A stretch of DNA of 64,000 nucleotides. Origin: Chloranthus sessilifolius (lineage: Eukaryota > Streptophyta > Magnoliopsida > Chloranthales > Chloranthaceae). The position numbers and the translations under genes were made by a program. Positions 23,631 to 33,880 of the stretch are shown here, piece by piece; position 1 is the first letter of the stretch; the number at the start of each line of letters is the position of its first letter. The stretch is taken from assembly GCA_021018995.1 (NCBI GenBank), contig CM037586.1:150454060-150518059 (forward strand), given 5' to 3'. Below the pieces are notes generated by a model. The model worked only from the letters and a program-made list of their open reading frames with translations, had not been told where the DNA came from and did not search any database.

Positions 23631-23960
23631 TCAAAGATCAAGGGGAAATTGATGAGACACCGCCAATTGTATGGATGGAGGTGGGGAGGCGAAAGTAGGA
23701 GATGAAGATGGGGGAGACGGTGACGGCATCACATCAATTATCTCGATATCAGTATTGATGCACGGTGTGGGAGATTTGGAGCGATTTATCTTTTTTCGAG
23801 ATGGTTCTCCCCAGTAAGGAATGATCATCGGATCGAGGTCGATGATTTCAACATTGTTGGACACAAAAGGGACCGTCCGATGAGAGCGGCGCTCCCGCTT
23901 TTTAGCAGTCTCCTCCATCTTTGATAATCGTGCTCTGGTGATGTAAAATCGTCGGGCCAT
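23631..23960 (-). CDS. small post-pol ORF with two SUMO-interaction-like motifs
   Basis: 109 codons starting MARRFYITRARLSKMEETAK, with a very basic N-terminus. Two similar segments, VEIIDLDP and IEIIDVMP, are 45 residues apart, followed by a Pro/Ser-rich tail. Each segment is hydrophobic-x-hydrophobic-hydrophobic followed by Asp, the pattern of SUMO-interacting motifs. The function is unknown. The frame is intact while others in the element are broken, but a short intact frame can occur by chance. Confidence 0.4.
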   Translation of the reverse strand: MARRFYITRARLSKMEETAKKRERRSHRTVPFVSNNVEIIDLDPMIIPYWGEPSRKKINRSKSPTPCINTDIEIIDVMPSPSPPSSSPTFASPPPSIQLAVSHQFPLDL

Positions 23961-24180
23961 AAGAAAGATTGTGCAGAGTTAATGAAAAGTGAGCCTAAAG
24001 GTGAATATAAAGGGAAAAAATATATATAGAGTTGGAGTAGGAGTGGAAAGAGGTGTCCTGCAGAAAAGAAACAATGAAAAGTGTGGCAGTACGTCTAAGG
24101 GAGTCAACGGGCGTGAGAAAAGTGACAAATTAGAGTTCCAATAGGAGTGTCGTCGCAAAAAAAACAAAAAAACCAAAAAC

Positions 24181-24475
24181 GGTGGGGTCGATTAATCGAA
24201 CCCTGAAGGTCGATGCATCGACCCTTTGGGGGTCGATTAATCGACAGTGGGGTCGATGCATCGACACCCAAATTATTATTATTTTTTTTTATTTTTTATT
24301 TTTTTGCAACATAGGGTCGATTAATCGATCCCTAAAGGTCGATGCATCGACCCTTTGGGGGTCGATTAATCGACAGAGGGGTCGATTCATCGACTCCCTA
24401 AAAAATTTTTTTTTTTTTCGCAAACAGTGGGTCGATTAATTGAGTATAACCCTCGATTAATCGACACCATCTTGG
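24181..24475 (-). repeat. tandem array of TCGATTAATCGA and TCGATGCATCGA palindromes
   Basis: Two tandem units of about 125 bp each carry the order TTAA-palindrome, GCAT-palindrome, TTAA-palindrome, GCAT-palindrome, followed by a T-rich tract. Two more copies close the array. The non-palindromic spacers (CCCTGAAGG, CCCTTTGGGG) are conserved between units. Confidence 0.9.
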
Positions 24476-24711
24476 CAGAGAGTTGAAATTTTGTGAAAAT
24501 TGGCATTTTAAAAGTGCGTTCCAACTACTCTAACGGCAACCGGTAATTTGCAAAATTTTGACAATCCCACACAGATTAGAAAACACACTTTTTCATTGAT
24601 AAAGACGATGATTACATGGACACTTCTGATTTGACTCCTAAAATAAACAGCCTAAACAAAAGAAAGAAAAAATAACACAAAACGAAAAATCTTAATCCTA
24701 GACTAATCAAA

Positions 24712-25916
24712 CTAATCATCTCCATCCTCCTCGGCTTGGCGGGCCCTGACGCGCATCTCATCATAACTATCAGGCCACATGCGCTGCCCAATCTGATGGA
24801 GGAAGGAACGATCATAGTGGCTACAGCGCAGGAGTGCACCATGTTGTCGCTGCTGCTCCTCTTGTAAAGAGGTAATTTGGGCTTGGAGCGAACCAAGCGA
24901 CACACCCTCCTCGGGTCCTTGATCAGGTGCATGTTGGTCATCCTGACGGACGCGACGACGCTGGCGTGGGGGAGCCGGTTGGGCTGGTGCATCAGCAGGG
25001 GCATCAGGGATATTTCCCAAGAGACGCATACTGCAGTTCCATTGGGACGCACCATAACGATAGAATGCAAGGTCCCCGATATCATTATCCCGGTAGAACG
25101 GGAAACGAAGAAAATTAAGCAACTTCATAACATAATGGGGGAAGTAGACCAACGGAGCTTCACCAGTTGTAGGTTTAGTGAGTTCGTCATGGCATCGCCA
25201 CATGCCATCATGAATAATCCTGGGCACGTTGATCCATGAATTGCGGTGGGCCCCATAAAGTGCTTGAACCCTATCACCGGTGTGCTCAGAAACGTGGCCA
25301 CGGGGACAGAGATTGCTACTGACCACACTATCCCAAAACAAAAGCGGGCGCGGCAACGCCGAACGCCTAGTGGCGATCCCAGAAGAAAATATGCCACGGC
25401 ACATCTCGATGATTATATCCTCATGAGACTCGTCGAGTTCCTCACCCAAAATGTGATTGTGAGGGCGCTCGCACGAAACATTAAAGACCTCCGCAATGGT
25501 GTGCGGAAAAATCGGGCGCGACCACCCATCAATTGTAACAGTGAAGTGGGCGGCGACTTGATTCTCGATGGAGGCGGGCACCCATGCCATATTCTGATAG
25601 AATAATCGAACAACGCGTTCGGACACTTTGATCACGGGTGGAGTGAGGAGAAAATGGGCATTGAGAGCCATCGCATAAGCGAGGGAAACGGTAGCAGAAT
25701 ACGGTGCTTGGAAAGCGCGAGATCAAAACATATTCGAGATAGGTCGCGGGTCGCGACCACTTGGTGATCACGTGGATGACCCGAGGCGTTGTACAAGTCT
25801 TTGCGGCGCAAAGCAGAGGTCGGGCCATGATTGACCTTTGTCGGAATGTCGGAGGCAGTCAGAAAAACAAACTCAATGAAAAACGTAGTGAGACTGCTCC
25901 ATTTAAATAGGCGCAA
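24712..25916 (-). pseudogene. post-pol ORF of the Athila-like element (putative plant transposon protein domain)
   Basis: The main open frame is 24712-25671 (319 codons, FYQNMAWVPASIENQVAAHF, IDGWSRPIFPHTIAEVFNVS, then a proline/arginine-rich stretch and a Gln-rich coiled segment). Upstream coding up to 25916 is in another frame (HGPTSALRRKDLYNASGHPR), so a frameshift lies near 25670. It resembles the putative plant transposon protein domain found downstream of pol in Athila-type elements, in the position called env-like. I see no clear signal peptide or membrane anchor, so an envelope role is not supported here. Confidence 0.65.
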
Positions 25917-25944
25917 AGGCGCCCTCTCGGGACGGACACACGCA

Positions 25945-26395
25945 AAATAATCGATTAATCGACTCCATTGAAAACGAGCGCGTCAGAAGTCCCAACGCAT
26001 GGAAAACACGCAACGTCTTTAAGTGAAAAGACGCAACATCCGGAAGTGGAAAAGTCGATTAATCGACGCACTTCCTCGATTAATCGACATTAATCGAGGA
26101 AGATAAAAACCAAAAACGCATGCCCCGCAATAAAGGTCGATTAAGCGACTCACAAAGAATCGATTAATCGACATCAAATAAAAACAAAACTGACAGATTT
26201 TCAAGACAACACAAATTCCAAAATGTGCAGTCGATGCATCGACTCAAGGAGTCGATTAATCGACTAAAGAAAAATTCAAACCGTCATAAATGCAGTCTCC
26301 TTGAAAAAGGAGACTCCATTAAATACTCTCGATTAATCGACCAAAAGGGTCGATTAATCGAGCACAAAGGGGTGGATGCATCGATTCCAAAATTT
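25945..26395 (-). repeat. second cluster of TCGATTAATCGA / TCGATGCATCGA palindromes
   Basis: About nine copies, mostly the TTAA form, are spread irregularly between the post-pol ORF and pol, ending at a 20-base poly(T) tract (26395-26414). Confidence 0.85.
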
Positions 26396-26519
26396 TTTTT
26401 TTTTTTTTTTTTTGTTTAAAAAAAAAACAAAACAAAACACAACCAAACGGAAAATACACAATTGGGTTGCCTCCCAATGAGCGCTAGTTTAAAGTCGATA
26501 GCTCGACCTTGGGAATCGC

Positions 26520-28886
26520 TCAGTCAGGGTGAGCCAGTGGCTCACTCAAAGAAATAGTGTCAGAGAATGCAATCGCATTCTCAAGGAACGGTTTCAATCG
26601 CTGACCGTTAACTCGAAAAACATTCCCGTGTTTCGGGTTGATAATATCGACTGCCCCATTGGGGAATATTCGAGAGATTTTGAAAGGACCACTCCAACGG
26701 GTTTTTAGTTTCCCTGGAGATAGATGAAGTCGGGAATTGTAGAGTAGAACTTGTTGACCAACAACGAACGATTTCCACAGAATAAATTGATCATGAGCCC
26801 GTTTCATACGGTCCTTATACGATTTAGCACAGTCATATGCATCAGCACGGATTTCCTCTAATTCATTTATTTGGAGACCCCTTTGGGTACCAGATTTTAG
26901 GAGATCGAAATTCAATGACTTAACGGCCCAAAATGCTCGATGTTCCAATTCAACCGGGAGGTGACATCCTTTACCAAAGACCAACCGATACGGCGACATG
27001 CCAATCGGAGTTTTAAATGCAGTTCTATACGCCCATAGAGCGTCATTCAACTTTAACGACCAGTCTTTACGGTTCGGATTGATTGTCTTTTCTAAAATCC
27101 GCTTAAGTTCCCGATTAGAGACTTCAACTTGGCCACTTGTCTGAGGATGGTAAGGTGTAGCAACTTTGTGTGTGACACCATATTTTTTCATTAATTGGGT
27201 GAACACTTTATTGCAAAAGTGCTTTCCACCATCACTGATTATCGCCTTTGGAATGCCAAAACGTGAAAACACTTGATCCTTGAGAAATTTGATCACTACT
27301 CTGTGATCATTAGATTTACAAGCCACAGCCTCCACCCATTTCGAAACATGGTCAACACCGACAAGAATGAACATATTTCCAAACGAATTCGAGAAAGGAC
27401 CCATAATATCGATCCCCCAAACATCAAATAATTCAACTTCTAGAATTGGATTGAGCGGCATCATGTTGCGGATTTGATTGTGACAGGATTTGCAATGTTG
27501 ATGACAATCCTTAAATATCATCGGCCAGTAAAAACCACTTTGAAAGATCTTTGCTGCAGTCTTTTTGGAACTAAAGTGACCTCCACAAGCTAATCCAGAG
27601 ATGATTCGTGGTTGCTCGGATTCAGGAATACATCTTCGTATGATTTGATCAAGACAGTATTTGAATAAGTACGGATCTTCGAAAAAATAGTGTTTCACCC
27701 GAGCTAAGAAAATAGATTTCTCATTCTTCAACCAATGGTGAGGAAATTTCTCGGTGACTAGGAAATTGACAAGATCCGCATACCAAGGTGGGCAATCAAT
27801 CCTGAACAACTGTTCATCTGGGAAGTGCTCCAAGATCAGAACAGGCTCGTCAGGTTTCTCAATAATTATTCGTGACAAGTGATCGGCCACCACATTTTCT
27901 GAACCTTTCATGTCCTTGATCTCCAAATCGAACTCTTGCAACAACAAGATCCACCTAATTAAACGTGCCTTAGCGTCTTTCTTAGCGAACAAATAACGCA
28001 AAGCAGCGTGATCTGTGAATACCACAACTTTAGATCCTAATAAATAGGATCGAAATTTATCCAACGCGAAAACTACCGCCAAAAGTTTCTTTTCAGTGGT
28101 CGAGTAGTTCAACTGGGCATCGTTGAGAGTGCGACTCGCATAGTAGATTACATGCGGTAATTTTTCTATTCGTTGCCCCAAAACAGCTCCAATTGCATAA
28201 TCAGAGGTGTCGCACATAATTTCGAACGGGAAGGCCCAATTCGGAGATTGAATTATTGGAGCTTTTATCAATTCGGCCTTAATAGTTTCAAAGGCCCGCA
28301 AACATTTATCATCAAAGATGAATGGGGCATCTTTTGAAAGTAAGCTGCAGAGCGGCCGTGCTATCTTACTGAAATCTTTAATAAAACACCTGTAAAAATC
28401 GGCGTGGCCCAGAAAAGATCTGATTTCCTTCACTGTCCTCGGTGGTGGTAGGTCGGCAATTAAATCAACTTTAGCCTTATCGACCTCAATACCCTGGGAC
28501 GATATGATGTGTCCCAAAACAATGCCATCTTTAACCATGAAGTGACATTTTTCCCAGTTAAGAACAAGGTTTTTCTCCTGGCATCGTGCAAGCACTAGCG
28601 ACAAATGATTCAAACAGTCAGCAAAACTGTTTCCATGTATCGAGAAGTCGTCCATGAAGACTTCCAGGAATCGCTCGACCATATCTGAAAAAATACTCAG
28701 CATACATCTTTGGAATGTAGCTGGTGCATTACAAAGCCCAAACGACATTCGTCGGTAGGAGAAAGTACCAAAAGGACATGTAAAAGTGGTCTTCTCCTGA
28801 TCCTCCGGTGCAATGACTATTTGGTTATACCCGGAATAGCCATTGAGAAAGTAATAGTACTCATGCCCGGCCAATCTTTCTAACAT
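26520..28886 (-). pseudogene. pol: reverse transcriptase, RNase H and integrase
   Basis: A 788-codon frame continues RT after one stop. RT motifs are [14 protein letters not shown] and EVFMDDF (about residues 50-80). In the first catalytic motif the expected Asp is Asn ([10 protein letters not shown], codon AAT). RNase H follows ([51 protein letters not shown]; residues 225-350). Integrase follows with an HHCC finger ([18 protein letters not shown]), the core Asp residues in GIDIMGPFS and IISDGGKHF, Glu in [12 protein letters not shown], and a C-terminal tail ending in a VNGQRLKPF segment. The product would copy RNA to DNA and insert it, but the stop and the Asn make this copy inactive on its own. 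Confidence 0.9.
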
Positions 28887-29873
28887 CTAATCGATAAACG
28901 GAAGTGGAAAGTGATCTTTCCTCGTCATCAAATTTAACCTCCGATAATCAATGCACACTCTCCACCCTGTTTGAATTTTTGTAGGGACCAGTATGTTTTC
29001 TTCATTCTTCACCACTGTGATTCCCGATTTCTTAGGGACCACTTGTGTGGGGCTGACCCATTTACTGTCCGAGATGGGGTATATGATTCCAGCATCTAAA
29101 AGTTTGATTACCTCATTTCGGACCACATCTTGCATTATAGGGTTCAGTCTCCTCTGTGGTTCCCTAGAAGGCTTAGCATTGTCTTCCAAATGGATTCGGT
29201 GCATACACACCGTCGGACTAATGCCTTTGATATCTTTTATCGACCAACCGAGGGCACTTTGGTGCTCTTTAAGTACATTCATGAGTTGGCCCTGCTGATT
29301 CGCATTCAGTGTTGATGATATTATAACGGGTTGAGTGTCATTCTCCCCCAGGTAGGCATACTTGAGATTTTTCGGAAGAGGTTTAAGTTCTAAGGACACT
29401 TTCTCCTCCTCTTTCGGCTTTTCCTTGATTAATTCAATTTGAGTTCCACACTCTATTTCCTGTTCTTCACCCAGACGTGGTGTGGAGTCTAACATGTGAT
29501 TTACTTCTTGGATTAGTTGATCCACATCGAAATTTTTTCCATGTGCTAGGCTGCATTTTTTGATTATCTGGACTGCATACTTTTGTTGGGGATAAAAGTT
29601 CGTCCCCTGTTTCCTGGGCTGCATTCTTTGATTATCTTGTTTCCATGAGAAATTTGGGTGGTATCTCCAGCTATTTGGGTTATTCTCATTGAAAACGTTT
29701 CCTTGATTCCGCCCATAATTATTCACAACATTTAACTGTTCAGATGTGTCTTCATGATAGTTCTGCATTGAAGGACAATCATCTGCCATATGCATTGGAC
29801 TTGCACAAATTGAACATGGCTCAGGTTGTGTATTGACCATATGCACATTCTTCTTTACTTTCAATTCCTCCAC
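28887..29873 (-). pseudogene. gag zinc knuckle joined to the RT N-terminus, protease segment missing
   Basis: The 328-codon ORF starts with a CCHC knuckle (CSICASPMHMADDC, residues about 20-33). It runs through a Gln/Asn-rich spacer to about residue 100, then enters the acidic segment that normally precedes RT (EVNMLDSTPRLG type), and ends in RT fingers (ISDSKWVSPTQVVPKKSG, GWRVCIDYRRLN, KDHFPLPFID). No Asp-Ser/Thr-Gly protease motif lies between knuckle and RT, where these elements normally carry one. That points to an internal deletion around residue 95-105. The stop at 28884-28886 replaces one codon, and the frame continues directly in 26520-28886. Confidence 0.8.
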
Positions 29874-29989
29874 TTGTTAAGTGAGGAAATCAATTTTAGC
29901 CATCAGATCTGGGGAATCCTTTACTACATATAGTCCTCCTTTCTTGGTTGAACTCGGTTTGATCACGGGCTTTGGTTGATTGTTCCGAA

Positions 29990-30800
29990 GTCTTTATGAA
30001 ATCCCGGTCTTTGAGAATCCTCTAGCTTTTCTAAGAAAGCATAAGATTGGTTTCTTTAAGGCTCAGAATCCTCCGCCATTCATTGACTCCACTAGATGTC
30101 TATTTGGTTGATTCAGGTCCATTGTAGAAACCTTTGGACCCTCCACTTTGAGTATCCATGGTGCGGACATTTGAGTAAGAGATCCATGAATCTATCCCAA
30201 GCTTCATATAATCTCTCATCTTCCTCTTACGTGAAATCTGTGATTTCACGTCTAAGGACATTCGTCTTCGCCATAGGGAAGAACTTTGACAGAAACTTTT
30301 TGACCATCTGATCCCAGGTGGTTATGGATCCCGATGGTAGAGAATTTAACCATGCTTTTGCTTTATCCTTTATAGAGAAAGGAAATAAGCGTAGCCTAAC
30401 AGATTCTTCGCTGAAATTTTGATAAACAGATGAGCAGACTTCGACGAAGTCTTTAACGTGCTAGTATGGATCTTCTCGCTCCATGCCATGAAAGATTGGA
30501 AGGATTTGGATGACATTTGTCCGAATTTCAAACCGGCCACCAGGTGTGGCGGGGTATACAATGCATGATGGGGTATTTGTAGTTATCGGAGAAAACAGTT
30601 CTCTCAATGTTGGTTCTTCCTCTTGTTCGAGTTGCCCATTCATGTTGTCAGTCATATTGACTTCAGTGGATGATTCACTTAAAAATTTCTGCCTTGATCT
30701 AGCGTCCTTACGATTTGACCGGCAGGCACGTTCGATCTCAGAATTTAACGGTTCTAAATTTCTCTCTTTAGAAGACCTAGTGTGTATGCAAATGATGCAC
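29990..30800 (-). pseudogene. gag of the Athila-like element, broken
   Basis: From about 30800 the minus strand reads a basic, Arg-rich leader, then a retrotransposon gag core (FHGMEREDPY, VKDFVEVC, RLRLFPFSIKDKAKAWLNSL, TTWDQMVKKFLSKFFP), which is the capsid-type fold of Ty3/gypsy gag. Stops occur near 30460, 30230 and in the 30000-30130 stretch. The zinc knuckle that should close gag is in the next ORF (28887-29873). Confidence 0.75.
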
Positions 30801-30874
30801 AGAGTGGAGGTTTCAGGCAGGAAAACCTCAAAATTTATTTATTTATTTATTTATTATTATTATTTTTTTTTAAT

Positions 30875-30955
30875 AAATTCGATTGATCGAGTCACACTCG
30901 ATCAATCGAGGCAAGGTCGATGCATCGACAATGGGGGTCGATGCATCGACTCCCA
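30875..30955 (-). repeat. third TCGA-palindrome cluster, in the leader before gag
   Basis: Two TCGATTGATCGA / TCGATCAATCGA variants and two TCGATGCATCGA copies lie between the primer site and gag, flanked by ATT-rich simple sequence. Confidence 0.85.
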
Positions 30956-31069
30956 GCAAAAAAATTATTATTATTATTATTTTTTTTTTTAATTAAGCAG
31001 AAATACTATTTTAATCCTCAAAAATTTCTAAAATTTACTATCTACCAAAAATTCAGATTTTCTTAATTT

Positions 31070-31089
31070 GATCCCCGGCAACGGCGCCA
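31070..31089 (-). promoter_or_regulatory. primer-binding site for tRNA-Asp
   Basis: The plus strand here equals the 3' end of plant tRNA-Asp(GUC), ending CAACGGCGCCA, so the minus-strand RNA would pair with that tRNA over about 20 bases. It sits 6 bp inside the 5' LTR, as expected for minus-strand priming. Confidence 0.85.
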
Positions 31090-31095
31090 AAAACT

Positions 31096-32906
31096 TGATG
31101 TGATTTTTTTAATGTGATACTCACAAGCGAATTTAATCGATTTGTATATAGTGGAGTGCAGATGCAGATCGTTCCCACGAGGATTAATTTTGAAATATCT
31201 AAAAGAGACAAGCAATTCTAAAAATCTATTAAGATCTAACAGTATTCTACCAGTTTTATGATTTAAGCGGTTGATGAGATGGTAATTAATGACTACAAAT
31301 TAAAATTCAATTGATAATTCAAAAGTAAAAGTGAGGATGATGATAAAGATGAAGATACTAAATCTTCCCATCTTTGGTCCGTTCTTCCTATAATATAAAT
31401 CTAAGGATTAAATTATGAGATATTTCATTGGTAACAAACATCTTTTATGGAAGATCAATGGTCAACACCCTAATAGGTTCCACATAGCATCCCTGCAATC
31501 AGGACTTAGATGATTTTCATATATAGATCTGGGATCAAGGGCATGACTAGGCACACATGATCTCAGGTTCAAATAAAAATCATCCCCAAAGTGGGTGAAA
31601 ATTCCAACAAGAATACCACTTATAAATCTGAAATCAAGGGCATGGCTCGGCACACTTTATTCAGATTAGGGATTATTTAAGATAAAATTACCATTACAGA
31701 ACCAAGATCCAGGGCATGGCTCGGCACACTCGATCCCAGAACATAATCGTAATTAGATCCACACGATGAAAGCAAAAAGATCATAACAATGATTGGGTAA
31801 AATTACCGTCACAGATTTTAGATCCCGGGCATGGCTCGGCACACGCGATCCCGGTTAGTGGCGGGAATTTCATCCGTTCATGATAGCACAACAACCATAA
31901 AATAAAATCTCATATTTTAATCATAAATTTATATTATTAAAAGTACATCCCTCGGATGGGAATCATTAGATCCCCATCTCTATAAATTTAGCCACACATA
32001 TTGTAAGTAAATGACATAAATAAATAAAGACGGAAAAATAACATTAATTAAAATTACCTCAAACTTCAAAAGAACTTACTTTGATCCACAAGTATGATGA
32101 TCTTCAGAAACGAAATTAATGCAGGAATAAACTTTGAACAAAATTTAGGAATAAGTACTGAAAAATTAAAGGGAACAAAGCTCTCAAAAGAATAATAAAA
32201 TTTCCCTATTTCTATGTCTAACTATAAAAAATAATGGCTAAAAACTAAGAACTCTAAAACTAAAATTCTCTAAAACTAAAATTCTCTAAAAAAACTCTCC
32301 TTCTAATCCTCCTTAATCTACTCTAATTTTCCTCCCTTTCCCGAAGTGTTTGAGTCGCTTTAAATAGACCCTCGTCGCGGGAGTCTCCTAAGCCAATATT
32401 TTCAGGTCGATTAATCGACCAGGGAGGGTCGATACATCGAGCCGCCAAAAAGTCCCAAAAGGTTTAGGTATGGACTCGACTACGCCTCGATTAATCGACC
32501 TATAGGGTCGATGCATCGACCCCAGAAATCCGTGAAATTCAGCACTTTCTCTTGGTTCAGACACTGCTTCGGTATTTCGGTCATAACTTTCTGTCCCGAA
32601 CTCGGATTGAGGTGATTCTTATGTCGTTGGAAAGCTGACGAAAAGATCAACAACTTTAATGTTTTGACAATTTCGTAATTCGTCCGTCCGGAAGGTCCAA
32701 ATTTAGCCGCAAGTCGTACCAAGTTCTTGATTACCCAAAGTTGCAGTGTTTTGACATTATATTCAGATTTCTTGGACTGTTTTCTATACTTGGCTTATAT
32801 TTTCCTGAAACACTTCAAATCTAATCAATCTCATCAGATAGCCTTCATCGGACAGCTAAATATAGGTATTTAGGGGTGAAATATCATCATTTTTCAGTAC
32901 TCATCA
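31096..32906 (-). repeat. 5' LTR of the Athila-like element
   Basis: 1,811 bp. It differs from the 3' LTR by a few substitutions and small indels, including a fourth copy of the GGGCATGGCTCGGCACAC motif (near 31630) and a short tandem AAAATTCTCTAAAACT duplication (near 32260). Its outer 70 bp next to the primer site differ most. Confidence 0.92.
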
Positions 32907-32911
32907 CACAC

Positions 32912-33179
32912 CATCACCAATATGATATGCTCTAAATAAGTTCGCAAGATCATCAAAGTCCGACAATTCAGCAAACACCAACTCCTTCCCGATGCGCAAT
33001 GAAACGGATAGGGAAATTGAATGCTCTTCTGATTGAGTCCTACTAATATTGTACATTTTCTGCTTAAATTAATCAAATGGTATATTGTCTTTGATAACAA
33101 CAATCTTTCGATGTCCACCGTTATAAGTATCATCTCTAACACGGACCCCATCGAAATGACAAAGAATGGGAACATCCAT
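32912..33179 (-). pseudogene. MURA transposase N-terminus, cut off by the Athila-like insert
   Basis: Translation on the minus strand from the ATG at 33179 gives MDVPILCHFDGV and continues for about 90 residues to RAYHIGDG, with one TAA in place. At 32912 the reading meets the CACAC duplication of the Athila-like element. Joining to 19702 keeps the frame (GDGVINVYIEK), which shows that the retroelement landed in this gene. The start was chosen because it is the first Met in this frame after the palindrome cluster. The N-terminal segment is of the kind that precedes the DNA-binding region in plant MURA proteins. Confidence 0.75.
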
Positions 33180-33316
33180 TTCAATCTACAAATATTAAAA
33201 AAAAATGAAAATTAAACCTTAAACCCTAAATTGATCAATACAATGGAAAAAATAAATAATAGAAATTAAACACTAAATTGATAATAATAATAAAATTAGT
33301 CAAGGTAGCTAGCGTC

Positions 33317-33437
33317 CCGCTATCCTGATATAACGGTCCGCTATCTCAAGATAGCGGGCCGCTACTTCAAGATAGCGGCCCACTACTTCAAGATAGCGGT
33401 CCGCTATCCTATGATAGCGGTCCGCTATAGCGGGCCG
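33317..33437. repeat. right subterminal cluster of AGCGGTCCGCT palindromes in the MULE
   Basis: Five or six copies of GATAGCGGTCCGCTA type lie in 120 bp, about 225 bp inside the right TIR. It is the counterpart of 2043-2135 and lies upstream of the MURA start, so it could also serve as a promoter element. Confidence 0.75.
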
Positions 33438-33662
33438 CCCCATTTTTGATTTTCTAACTAAATAAACAACTTCTTGCTAAAAATTCATTCTTACTAGTTA
33501 TCCTTTGCGTTGATGGGGTTGATCTGAATAGGTAAAAGCGACGATATTAGGGTTGGTCTGAACTTTGAACTACTAATGGGAAACGGGATAGAGAAAATGG
33601 GGAGCGGCGAATGAATTCATATGATCTTATTATATATATAAATAAGATAAATAAATCATGCT

Positions 33663-33793
33663 ATGCTGACTTGGCAAGTGGGAGGTGACGTGGATTCGGC
33701 TAAGCTTGGAGCTGGCCTGTTATGCAAGGAGTGAAATTATAGGGCCGTTTCTGTAAATAAGCAAAATTTTAGGGTCGAAAATGCAAATTTCCC
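33663..33793 (-). repeat. MULE right terminal inverted repeat
   Basis: Reverse complement of 1755-1885. It is followed by the 9-bp duplication TTTAAAATG, after which the copia polyprotein resumes. Confidence 0.93.
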
Positions 33794-33802
33794 TTTAAAA
33801 TG

Positions 33803-33880
33803 CTTGTGGATCCACTTACAAAAGCACTACCCTGAGATATAGTGTTGAAAACATTTAGGGGATGGACCTAAGACCGATAT
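33803..33880 (+). pseudogene. copia polyprotein C-terminus, continuing from 1745
   Basis: MLVDPLTKALP followed by IVLKTFRG is the typical end of a plant copia polyprotein. It continues the RNase H remnant that stops at 1745. One stop replaces a codon after KALP. About 600 bp of 3' untranslated sequence follow before the polypurine tract at 34461. Confidence 0.75.

Larger units (their letters stand above)
19708..32906 (-). mobile_element. Athila-like Ty3/gypsy LTR retrotransposon
   Basis: Two LTRs (19708-21496, 31096-32906) of about 1.8 kb lie in minus orientation, starting TGATGAGTACTG and ending AAAAATCACATCA. They are flanked by CACAC at 19703-19707 and 32907-32911. A primer-binding site matching tRNA-Asp lies beside the right (5') LTR, and a polypurine tract lies beside the left (3') LTR. 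On the minus strand are gag, RT, RNase H and integrase, then a long stretch with an extra ORF of the kind found downstream of pol in Athila-type elements. The LTRs look very similar, so this is probably the youngest large insertion. It is defective: gag has stops, the protease segment is missing and there is a stop inside RT. It splits the MURA gene. Confidence 0.92.
1755..33793. mobile_element. Mutator-like element (MULE) with long TIRs, carrying MURA and a ULP1-like gene
   Basis: The ends are near-perfect 131-bp inverted repeats (1755-1885 and 33663-33793) starting GGGAAATTTGCATTTTCGAC. They are flanked by TTTTAAATG (1746-1754) and TTTAAAATG (33794-33802), a 9-bp target duplication with one mismatch, as expected for Mutator. 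It interrupts copia RNase H coding sequence. Inside are a ULP1-like gene (2211-5116, plus) and a MURA transposase gene (33179 down to 17603, minus), arranged tail to tail. Removing the CACTA insert with its 3-bp duplication and the Athila-like insert with its 5-bp duplication leaves about 7,012 bp, a normal size for an autonomous MULE. Plant MULEs carrying ULP-like genes are known (Kaonashi elements of Arabidopsis). Both genes carry stops, so this copy is dead. Confidence 0.93.

Noticed and set aside
24181..24475. CRISPR-like array because of regular repeats and spacers
   Set aside because: Plant nuclear DNA. The repeats are palindromes inside a retroelement and the spacers are themselves repeated.
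24877..25605. Plus-strand ORFs of 63-120 codons
   Set aside because: They lie antisense to the post-pol ORF, which has a recognisable domain. These are shadow frames.
31065..31090. tRNA gene suggested by a tRNA-Asp 3' end
   Set aside because: Only the last 20 bases of tRNA-Asp are present, next to an LTR. This is the primer-binding site, not a gene.
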